Both the position numbers and the translations under genes were made by a program. The notes under the pieces are model-generated. The model made no database searches, was not told where the DNA came from, and saw only the letters and a program-made list of their open reading frames with translations. 64,000 bases of DNA from Whitmania pigra (lineage: Eukaryota > Annelida > Clitellata > Hirudinida > Haemopidae), in contig JAJTWR010000398.1 of NCBI GenBank assembly GCA_021613335.1, positions 1,292,501 through 1,356,500 of the forward strand, written 5' to 3'. Positions within the stretch are counted from its first letter, which is position 1; the number at the start of each line of letters is the position of its first letter. Below are positions 55,147 through 64,000 of the stretch, piece after piece.

Positions 55147-58100
55147 TAGTGTTTCCAATAAGCTTCAAATAAAACAAGTTTTCCTGCCGTCCGGGTCACA
55201 GCATCACGTCACTGGCGCCAGATTGGTCTGAGTTACTGCTTAATCGATACGACGCTACCACTGCTACAAGAGACGCGACTGAACGCTCGAACATCGCCAC
55301 CGATTCACTCGCATTCCATAGCAATCTCACGGTGGAAGCATGCATCCCTGGAGCTCAATATTCCGACTGGAAATTCAATTTGACGGTTTAGGAGTTTCAA
55401 ATGATGCATTGCCCGTCCGTGGAAGTGGAGTGGATATAAACACGCTGCTCCTTCTTCTTCTCGCTCGGTGCAATCTCACTCCGACTAGCGGAATGAAAGC
55501 CATTTAGCAGGCACTTTATGGTCTGGAACGAAGTGGGTGACTCGAGTGCGTACGGGGGGGGGGGGGGGGGGGGCAGTCTCATTAATATTCAGCAGGCGTA
55601 AAAGTCTCGTCTCGACAACAGAGAGACATTCCGTAGTTGAAAGAATCCATCAAATCCATCACTTCACTTGCTGATTTATTAATTTATTCAGCATCCATCC
55701 ATCCATCCGTCCGCTTTCCATCTATCCACCCACGTTCTCAAATCACACACCGTCACGCAAATGCATCATCTTCAGCCTTAGATTACTCTCTCTAAAATCC
55801 AAAATATCTTTCCTCCCTGTATTAATTTATAAAGACTAGCGACTATAATCATATTCTAGTCAATCTTAAGAAGCACTCTTGTTTATTGCTATAAAGTCAT
55901 TGGCAAATTCGATCGCCGAGTGAGTGGCATCATCGACCGCAAATCCACTTAAGATTCGTGGCGTGGAATCATCAGTACGTGGTAAACAAGTCGAGTACTG
56001 AGACCATCTGACGTACGTAAAGATCTGTGGATGGAAGCTTAAATCCGTCTTAAGTGGAATGGCGCGATGCCGTTAAAGATGCACCCGATCGAACCAACAA
56101 TGCGCCTGGAAAACTCCATGTTCATCCTTTTACCCGGTGGATTAAAAAAATGGGGATAACAAAAATCCAATCTGAAAAACTCATTTCAACAGGAGTACAA
56201 TCCTCTCTAAACTGTTGACGTCAATCAGACGTAACCAAAAACAGTTTAACAAAAACAATTTCTTTCGCACTTCCTTTTCTCCAGCCAAATTGAAGTACTA
56301 AGCCAGTGAACAGAATATCCCCGAGGAAGAATCGATACTTTGAATATTAAGCAGACTGTGTGGAGACCAAAAACACGATATCATAAGGAGTAAGTACATA
56401 AAGAGGTTGGTGCATGGAGATGGAATCACTCACGACCACGAGAAAGCAAGGAACTGATTAATACTTCAAAGGGGAGAAATTTCTCTTAATTAAACAAAGC
56501 GAAAGTCCTCCACCTATATTCTGCTTTTTAATCTTCTTCTTTCACTTTCTGTAGTTTATAGTTGTATTTTTGAATGTTTGAATGATGCTCAATCATCTGA
56601 AACTGTACGATTGCAGTGCCGATGAGAGGCGCTCTCGGTGGAATGGAATCGAGGTTGAATCTTTTAATCTGATTGCAGACTCTACAATCCTTCCCCCTGT
56701 CTCTATCTTTATCTCTCTTTTATTTCACGCTCACCTGCCGTTCAAAATAAATTTCATCACCTCAAAATCTCACACCTCGCATTTCTCAGAAGGATTTTCT
56801 CGCATTAATTTTTAAGCCATAATATCTTTTGTGACTGTTTAAGCTTCTCCATGCCAGGCGTTACATGGAATCGGTAACATCAGTCTCTTGATTGGTGTTA
56901 AATTTAATGCCGCAACTTATGCATTTGAGGGTGTGTATCGAGCTGTGCGGATGAGAATGCCAGGTCACTTTGATCGTGAACCTTGATCTCATCTACGAAA
57001 TCGAAACTTCGTTTCAATGTCGTTGCCAAAATTGTTGTTGTTGTTACTGATGTCTATCTCGTCTACATTTACCATTACCAGTGTAAACCGTTGTGGTTAC
57101 ACTAAAAGAACCGTTCGTCAGTTAAAGACGAAGATCAAGTTAACGAAAAAAAAAGTGTTACGGGAAAGTAAGTACATTCAATCGACACATTAAAATACGA
57201 AATAACACCTCGTTGCCAATGGCAACATAACTAACATTCGAACGCACCGAATGACTCTGGAGATGTTTTACAACTTTAAAGCTTCACTCCTCAATCCACC
57301 CCGCCTTATTCCGTGATTACACGTTTATGAGAGGCGATAAAATGAACAAAAATCACCTGCACAAATAGAGGCAGAAAGTACGAACATTGGAGCCGTGAAA
57401 GAGCAATAAAAAGGTTAACGAGACACATGCCCGATGCCACTTTAAAGACACTAATGCCGACGATTGAATGAGCGCAGAATGATTCGTTCCGTGATTCCGA
57501 TAGGACGCGGTCGATTGAACGACCTGCCTGTTATAAATCAAGTCATTGGACTGGAATTTCTCCATTGTTTCGTTGAGAATATTCTTTCCTGAGTTGATTT
57601 TTATTATTTTTTTATTTTTTTTGCGTCAAGAAAACGTTCTCAATCATCGTTTACGGAGCACTAAATCACCCGGGAGGGCGCACATTTTTGCTTCCTCTGA
57701 AACTGAAACTCGATAGCACTAAACGCACACAGCGTCCGTTTCTTTATCCGAATTTAGACCGAGGTTTGTTTGTTTCTGATTTAAAGCTTAAAACGAAGTT
57801 TGACAACAAAGTCTACAAAGTCTTCAAAGTCACGTGCTGGCAATAAATAACAGGGGAATAATTAAAAATAAATAAAATATGAGCTTGCACGTGCATTGGA
57901 GTAATTGTACTTTTACATCCATTAATCGATGATAGGCTAAAACCAATTATCAATAGTATATAATTAATCTCAATACACTAAAATTTGTTTTTTTTAATTT
58001 AAAAAAAAAGTGCAGCACGAAAAAGGATAACATCGCATAATAAATAGCAAAGTCATGTTTGTCGTAAATATATAAAAAATACAATATCGTAAATAAATAT

Positions 58101-59859
58101 CACGTACCACATCCACGTTCACATAATATCACTCATCACTAGGGTATCCCATAGGGTGGAAAGATGGAGGGAGAGACCATAAAATAGTCAGGGAAAGGGT
58201 CAAGAATGTGGACTTAATGAGCAACGTAGGTGCAGTCAGAGAATGTCATTTGTATACTTTTAATGGGCACAGATGTTGGCATAACCTGTTTGGGAGGTGT
58301 GCAACCAATTAGTAAGATCTGCTTCTTCCAAAGGAAAATATGTCTCAATTAACAATTATAGTCCTGACGATCTTAATTAGTCTTCCCTCCACGCATCTCA
58401 GCATCTTGAGATCATAAATATCATCTCTGGTGACACTTTTTGAGCTATTTTTGAAGGTATGACAGTATTTCATATAGCAGACAGCAGACAGGGTTTGAAC
58501 GACAGGGGCAGAAATTGCTCATGAGATTCTTAAATATGTCAAAAATGTTACTTTGTTGTCTGTTTTGAAAACAAACAGCAGAGGAGGTCTTGTATGGGAG
58601 GTATGAAAACATACAAATTGCCCCCCACACCGAGTATTCATTACATGAACTTTGTTTCCGGGAGAGATGTATTTCAGTCTAAATAAGATACTCACGTTAA
58701 TAAAATACTGTAAAAGTAAGTAATACCCATCATACAGGCTATACTAATTAATTTTTCATCATAACAAACAGATATTGCATTTTAGACATGTTACCACATT
58801 CATAAATTTTTGAGAAACACAATAAAATAACAATTGAAAAGTAAAAAAACCAACAAGGTAACATCTCACCACGGTCGAGTTTGCTGCAGTTTCGAGGGTG
58901 AGCATCTTGTGCCCGGCGTGTCTGCCTTCGCCGTCGCAGACGCACACGTGACAGACGAGGATTTTACATCTGTCGCAAAACATCGTCGACGGTTCCGACT
59001 TGTGATCGGAACAGTTTGCAGCAGAGTTAGACGTCCCCGTCGGTGACGATGGCGAGCAATTTTCCGAATTGGCTCCGGTCGACGGTTTGGCCGAGACGGA
59101 GGCATTGGTTTTGTTTAGAAACACGTGGTTCTGCATGTGCACAGAGTTACGATGATTCTTCAGAGATGAAGACAAATTCTTGATCTTGTGCCTTGCCAGG
59201 GCACCTCTATTCGGGTGATACTGAAAACAAATTTATTAAGGAAAGTTAAAAGATAGCTTAAATATGAATAATAACCACAATCTTTCCACCTTCGAAAAGC
59301 AAGCTTGACAGTAGGCTACATCACACTGAGCACAGGCCAGAACCGCCTTGGCAGGCACGTTCAATGGGTCGCAAAGCTCGCAGAACGTGGGAGTCATGCA
59401 GGAAGAAGAAACACATGGAATTAATGGAGATCCTGAAGTTCTCGGAGATGATGAAGACACTGGATCAGCAAACGTCCAAGAATCCAAAAGCAAAGAGCGC
59501 CTGGCCAATTTATTTCTCTCCTCTGTGTATCTGACAACAATGTTCTCTAGGACAAGATTCTTTGGAAGGGATGAGAAACTGTCCTGGGTGATGTTAACAG
59601 AACTTCGACAAGATGGACAGTGAAATGCACTAGCTAAAAACAGACGATGAAAAACAATAACGTTGAAATTAACAATCTGATTCATTAAGGGATTTACAAT
59701 TTTTAACTCACTGTGTTGTGAATCGTTTTTATTCAGAATCTCTGCAAGACATTTTTTGCACAGGCTGTGAGAACACGGAAGCATGAGAGGATCCCTGTAT
59801 AGTTCCAAGCACACGGGACAAGTTAGTTCCTCTTCCATAAGCTCAAAATTGAACGCCAT
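49713..59859 (-). CDS. TRIM-type E3 ubiquitin ligase (RING, two B-boxes, coiled coil, SPRY-like)
   Basis: Exons on the minus strand: 59859-59712 and 59633-59290 (RING with CPVC, CSHSLCKKC and CPSC; then B-box 1 with CELC and CAQC), 59220-58870 (B-box 2 with CSDH, CDRCKILVCHVC and HAGHK), 52395-52300 and 51203 to about 50880 (coiled coil, Glu/Arg/Lys-rich heptads), 50678-50557, and 50410-49713 (C-terminal 230 residues to the stop). The last part contains CSWTVTIEH, FGAGISDDPL and LYPVFTV spaced like a SPRY domain; this is a tentative reading. RING/B-box proteins of this layout act as ubiquitin ligases, often with microtubule or signalling targets. Start: the ATG giving MAFNFELMEEELTCPVC. The 51.2-kb to 50.68-kb junction does not join in phase with an obvious donor, so a small exon or non-standard donor may be missing. 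The 6.5-kb intron is far longer than its neighbours. Confidence 0.75.
51464..51531. repeat. ATC/GTC triplet tract in a TRIM intron
   Basis: Repeated ATC with GTC interruptions, preceded by TTA/TTG triplets. It lies in the intron between the two coiled-coil exons. Confidence 0.9.
52836..52945. repeat. Degenerate GAT/GAC triplet tract
   Basis: Mixed GAT/GAC/GGT triplets inside the long TRIM intron. A related short GAC tract occurs at 53885-53935. Frames across it are low-complexity only. Confidence 0.9.
55104..55146. repeat. (ATC)n microsatellite
   Basis: About 14 uninterrupted ATC units within the long TRIM intron. Confidence 0.95.
55554..55573. repeat. Poly-G run of about 20
   Basis: An uninterrupted G homopolymer on the plus strand (C on the TRIM sense strand). 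Its exact length is uncertain because such runs are error-prone in sequencing. Confidence 0.85.
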
Positions 59860-60636
59860 AACCACTTGAATGTATAATCGGAAAAATAAACGCAATATCT
59901 ACACGAATCTTTAAATCCAAACTGCAAATCGAAATCAACGCATAACGACAGTACAGCGGGAAAATATGCGTAAATATGCTCTGAGCTTGTTTATATTTCG
60001 CACAGACCGCTAAGGAATCCACGCACGCATAACCAGCTTGGTTGGATATGAACTTCTGCTTCTTACTTTTTAAACGATTAGAGTAAAATGCTTTGATTAT
60101 GTATTAATTACCTAAAATAGTTCAACTTTATTTTTTATATGCCAGTTAGTAGTAGTTTTATGTAAGAATTATTGAAAAGGCTTTCATATTGAATTTCATC
60201 TGCATATTTAATTGAATTCTTTGAATAGATGACTTGGGTCAAAATTAAATTAATTGAAACATTAACAAATTGCAACTGTTCGCCCTCCATTGTCTAAATA
60301 TTATAATGAAACAAGAAATCTTGTTCAATACGAGACAGAAGTGAAAACAATTATCATATACCATATTATATAATATCATTATAAGCTAAGCTTAAACGTA
60401 TGCAAGTGTAAGTTGTTGAATATTGTTTGTTATAATAACAATGTGAATGCTTAATATTAACAGACCCATGCGAAACATGTAATTAGCAATTAAATCAAAT
60501 TTATTTCTATTGATAAAACTATTACATATGATTGTAATAGTGTTAAACATTATAAGCGTCAATTTTATATAATAACTAAGTCACTTTTAGTAAGTAGAAT
60601 GTAATTGTTTTGGTAACAGTTCGACATCGGTTAAAC
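59860..60636. promoter_or_regulatory. Shared upstream region of divergent TRIM and HDDC2 genes
   Basis: The two start codons face away from each other with 777 bp between them, so this AT-rich interval must hold both 5' UTRs and promoters. No clear TATA or CCAAT pair was found for either. Confidence 0.45.
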
Positions 60637-61865
60637 ATGCCTCACGTAAAAGAGTCATTGCCCAAGTTGTTTGAATTTATGCTTCTTTTAGGGAAGCTTA
60701 AGGTTGTTTATTATACCGTTGTTGAGTAATTAGTCCAGCACTAATGCTATTTATTCTAAAACTTTTTTTATGAATTTTTTAGTCAACTGAACGAGCAGGA
60801 TGGGTGAAAAGAGGTGTTAATAAGCCAGAAAGCATTGCCGATCATATGTACAGAATGGCCATGATGTCATTTCTCATAGAGGCAAATTCTACACTCAGTC
60901 GCGAGAAGTAAATTTATTTATTCTGGCAATGGAACCATAATAGTCGAATTTATTTAAGATACAGATGTAACTTTGTGATATTGTCGAAAGTTCGTATTCA
61001 GTTTTATTTAATATATTTTACTTTAGGTGTATCAAGATGTCTCTGGTCCATGACTTGGCCGAGAGCATTGTCGGTGACATCACACCGGTTGATGGAGTCA
61101 GCAAGGAAGAGAAACACCAAATGGAAAAAGTAACAGAAGAAAATTTAGGCTAAACTAAAAAGAAAAGACTTACCTTATATTATTTTCCAGGATGGAATGT
61201 TGCACATTCAAACTTTGGTGAACTCTGAAATTGGGAATGAGCTTCACAGTTTGTGGCAGGTTGAGAAAAAACTTGCTGTTATTAAATATTAAATTATTAT
61301 TGAACTGTTATTAAATATCTGCTAACCAAGTACTTGTCATGCTTTCATGGTATTATATTATGTGTGTGATATTTTGTTGACATTAGATTTTAGCGGTAGC
61401 ATCTAACATATTGTGGTTCTACCAATGACAATGAAATACGGTTATCTGTCGTCATAAACAATAAGATTCCTGAGACATTTGCATCACAGGAGTATGAAGA
61501 CCAGGAAACGGCAGAAGCAAAATTCGTGAAGGATCTCGACAAGTTTGACATGATCCTCCAGGCACACGAGTATGAAACCTCTCAAAAGAATCTGCAACTC
61601 CAGGAATTTTTTGATTCCACTAAAGGTTTAATAATTTGATTTTAATTACTGATTTATATGATTCTAATATTTAAAGACAATAACAAGAGCTCGTTTTGTA
61701 AAGGTATTCATTAATACAACAGGTGTATTTGAAAGTGACCAGGTCAAGCAATGGGTCGAACACTTGTACGAATTGAGACAACAGCGGATAGCCGGTGGTG
61801 ACGGGCCCTCGTCCAAAGCCGATTCAAATGTCGAACTGTCTGAAGAAGGACTTAACTCTAAATAA
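60637..61865 (+). CDS. HDDC2: HDDC2, HD-domain 5'-deoxynucleotidase
   Basis: Six exons join in phase to 213 residues (human HDDC2 about 204): 60637-60702, 60783-60907, 61027-61129, 61191-61259, 61490-61625 and 61723-61865. HD-superfamily metal ligands are visible as [10 protein letters not shown] (first His) and [15 protein letters not shown] (the His-Asp pair), followed by KEEKHQMEK and, later, [25 protein letters not shown]. These match the YfbR/HDDC2 family, which removes phosphate from deoxyribonucleoside 5'-monophosphates in the cytosol. The poly(A)-like AATAAA (61861-61866) overlaps the stop codon. It is convergent with the next gene; the stop codons are 11 bp apart. Confidence 0.93.
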
Positions 61866-61876
61866 AATACTTTGGC

Positions 61877-63380
61877 TTAGGATTGCATATTTTTTCCTGA
61901 TTTCTTGAATCTAGTTCGTTTTTTCCTCAGGACTTTGTAGCTCTCAGCGGCGGTATTGTTAGGTTCACTTTTAAACAACAACTTCTTTTGAACTCGTGTC
62001 GATTTATAGCTGCTTGCCGTGCTCGGGCATCCGTTAGCAGTTTCTACGCACAGGAGGCTCCCAGCTTCGGCATTAAAATTGCTGTCGAAAGCAAGTCTCT
62101 CTCGGACAGCAGTTGACGATTCGTTGACGGCATTTCTTGGTCTGTCGATATCCGATAGTTGTCCTTTCTCGCCGTAGTAGCTCTCCGCACTTGAGTTGGA
62201 CTCCGAGTTGGTGAAAAAAGTAAACCCTTCGAGACGTTTTTGCCTAGCTATGCCCTGATTTGGGGCTGTAAATGCGGCATCTACGTCAACCTTGGGTAGT
62301 GGTGTGATGGATGTGATGCTCAATCTGGCAACGGGCGCCTCCACAGTTTCCGCCGACAGGTCGCTCTCTGGACAGGTAAGGGAAAGCGATTTGCTCAAAG
62401 GTGGGCGACAGTTGCTAAGCGCAGAATGTCCCATTTGAGGAGTTTCTAGACTCGATATCTGCTTCATTTCCGTCTGTAAGTTCGGCGATCCAATACCATC
62501 CCTTCCAGGAGGAAATGGGACAGGCGAGATGAGTTCAAGGTGAGTACCTTTTCCCCGACTGTCGTCGACTTTGATTTGGAAGTCTGATCGTACCTCGTTG
62601 GGGTTTAGGTTGAGATCTCTGATTCCTAGAAAAAGGAGAAAGGTATTAATTGGACTATAAACAAAATAAACTTTTACAAGAGCTCTATTAATTGCAAGAT
62701 CAGCGGGCGTAAAATAAAAAAAAAAGAACATTATTTTAACTATAATGCATCATTAACCTGACTCGGCACTAGACCTCGACTGGAAAATTCTCGAGATTGT
62801 CTTCCACATGCACTGCACTTCCTTCAACCTGTAGCTTCTCAGGTCAACAAATTCTTCCATGGATTCGTTGTGGGACTTTTTTTCACTCCTGATCCTCAAG
62901 TACGGAGGCAGGATTTTCACCATGTCCACGTAGAGTCTAGCTATGAAGGCGTTGGCGTCGACGCACTTACGCCGCTCTGCGTCTACCATCTTCAGCGCAT
63001 CCTAACGGGGATGACAGCTTTTGAGTAACATGAAGATAGGTTCTAGGAGCTTGTTATTCCAAGGAGCTAGCTTACGAATTTACGTGTTCATTTTAGCGAG
63101 ACGGTCATTCACGACACCAAAATAAAATAGAGAATTACTTATGCCACCCTCGCTAGCTGGTCATTAAATGATGCCTTATGTTGTGTGAGATTATTTACAC
63201 ACCTTCGATACTATTTATCGATGGCATTCCAACCTGCAGCTTTTTCTTCCATCCACACCTCTCTATGGTCAGCTTACTTGTCAACCAATTCTGCACCAAG
63301 TTCCTATCGCCTTCAGACAACTTTTCACAAAACACCCTCTGAAGCATGGCTTCAGTCTGAGAAGTAAGATCGCTTTCCAT
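61877..63380 (-). CDS. Unrecognised 379-residue protein, three exons
   Basis: Exons 63380-63234, 63001-62758 and 62625-61877 join in phase (0, then 1) with normal GT/AG borders. Residues 1-130 are helical and rich in charged residues (for example NLVQNWLTSKLTIERCGWKK and DLRSYRLKEVQCMWKTISRIF) and look folded. Residues 131-379 are Ser/Pro/Asn-rich, probably disordered, and end in a basic tail (KVLRKKRTRFKKSGK). The chosen start is the ATG giving MESDLTSQTEAML; an upstream ATG in the same frame adds a hydrophobic run that may be UTR. I do not recognise the family. The tail-to-tail position with HDDC2 says nothing certain about function. Confidence 0.7.
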
Positions 63381-63547
63381 GTTCAAAATGTATTTTTCTC
63401 CGGGGCAACAAGAAAGAAAGCCATGCACAAAAAACAATATCACCAGCAGCGGGAGCCATTTGGCAAGCATTCGTGTTTCCTGCTAAATTATTCAAAAGGC
63501 AGCCAAAACGCACATGCTCATTAAACTCAAAAGAAATGCAATAAAAT

Positions 63548-63858
63548 TCAGGAAACTGAATTTGAGTTGTTTGCTTTGCGTTCAAATTTAATCTTCATGA
63601 GTGGATTCGATTTCATCGGTAAGGCCGAAAATCGAGGTGGCTTACTGGCCGGCCTACTGGCGGAGGTAGAGACGGAATTGCATTTTGCATTCTGAACGTT
63701 TCCCATCGGCTGTTGAGATTGAAGGACGACACTTTCGATGGACGTCGAAACTGCTTCATGTACTTCTGAATACTGAACTTCTGGCTTGATCAGCAGCTCA
63801 GAGGATTGTGGCATTTCCAGTTGCGATGGCTGTTGATATATCGGAATCAGTTGGTAGC
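63548..63858 (-). CDS. Last exon of an unidentified gene, truncated by the window edge
   Basis: An acceptor (cttcag) at 63859 opens a frame of about 103 residues to a TGA at 63548-63550. It is Ser/Gln/Pro-rich at first (YQQPSQLEMPQSSELL) and basic near the end (KIKFERKANNSNS). Upstream exons would lie to the right of the window or between 63.9 and 64 kb. It could instead be spliced onward into the next gene, but the in-frame stop argues against that. No family recognised. Confidence 0.5.
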
Positions 63859-64000
63859 CTGAAGTAAAACAACATCGATTTAAAATGTGAGAGGACATTT
63901 CAAGTGAACCAATTTTAATGCCATCGAAGCATCCCTCACTTTAATTTGAATTACTTGCAAGATGTTTAATTTTACTTAAAATTATTATCATTATCCTCCC

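Larger units (their letters stand above)
52950..58860 (-). other. Main body of the long TRIM intron
   Basis: Nearly 6 kb without a recognised exon on either strand. Contents seen: A/T homopolymers near 53161 and 53281, a GA tract near 53680-53694, an (ATC)n tract at 55104-55146, a run of 20 G at 55554-55573 and CATC repeats near 55692-55710. No tRNA, snRNA or transposase frame was recognised. A small unrecognised nested gene cannot be excluded. Confidence 0.5.

Noticed and set aside
63381..63470. Upstream ATG adding a hydrophobic leader to the unrecognised minus-strand gene
   Set aside because: The rest of the protein looks intracellular, and the internal ATG lies closer to the conserved-looking part; kept only as an alternative start.

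Overview
This is a gene-dense, AT-rich piece of an animal nuclear genome. Most genes are split by short spliceosomal introns with GT/AG borders, and the gene set is metazoan: an Integrator subunit (INTS6), a fibronectin-type receptor tyrosine phosphatase, a RING/B-box TRIM ligase, a GT31 glycosyltransferase, PPIL6 and HDDC2. Gene spacing is tight, about one gene per 5-8 kb outside the repeat region. That fits a compact invertebrate genome, but the species cannot be named from the sequence.

Layout. 0-9.9 kb: mostly triplet microsatellites (ATC/CAT, GTT, TTA, AAT), two perfect-looking tandem duplications (periods 1013 and 642 bp), a GGAT-rich minisatellite, and one promoter-like CpG-containing segment near 6.3-6.6 kb with no recognisable gene behind it. 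9.9-12.3 kb, minus: PPIL6, 8 exons. 13.2-27.2 kb, plus: eight head-to-tail copies of a 1741-bp unit, each carrying an intronless 430-codon gene with its own TATA promoter and poly(A) signal. 27.5-28.0 kb: a decayed copy of two phosphatase exons. 29.2-36.9 kb, plus: receptor tyrosine phosphatase with FN3-like domains, one transmembrane segment and one catalytic domain. 37.5-44.0 kb, plus: INTS6, 17 exons. 46.9-48.1 kb, minus: single-exon GT31 beta-1,3-glycosyltransferase. 49.7-59.9 kb, minus: TRIM-type E3 ligase. 60.6-61.9 kb, plus: HDDC2. 61.9-63.4 kb, minus: unrecognised 379-residue protein, tail-to-tail with HDDC2. 63.5 kb to beyond the edge, minus: last exon of another gene.

The main discovery candidate is the array. 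Each unit encodes a DYRK1-like CMGC protein kinase (residues 1 to about 315) fused to a C-terminal segment that closely resembles the first cyclin-fold repeat of general transcription factor TFIIB (about 333-418). I know of no described protein with this architecture. The eight coding regions are almost identical (one T/C difference giving Ile/Thr at residue 34, and one 4-bp insertion), while the outer flanks of the array have diverged. This looks like recent amplification or ongoing homogenisation of an intronless chimeric gene. In copy 4 the 4-bp insertion separates the kinase from the TFIIB-like part.

The other genes are mostly unrelated housekeeping or signalling genes. The phosphatase relic beside the array suggests the phosphatase locus was duplicated and partly lost there.
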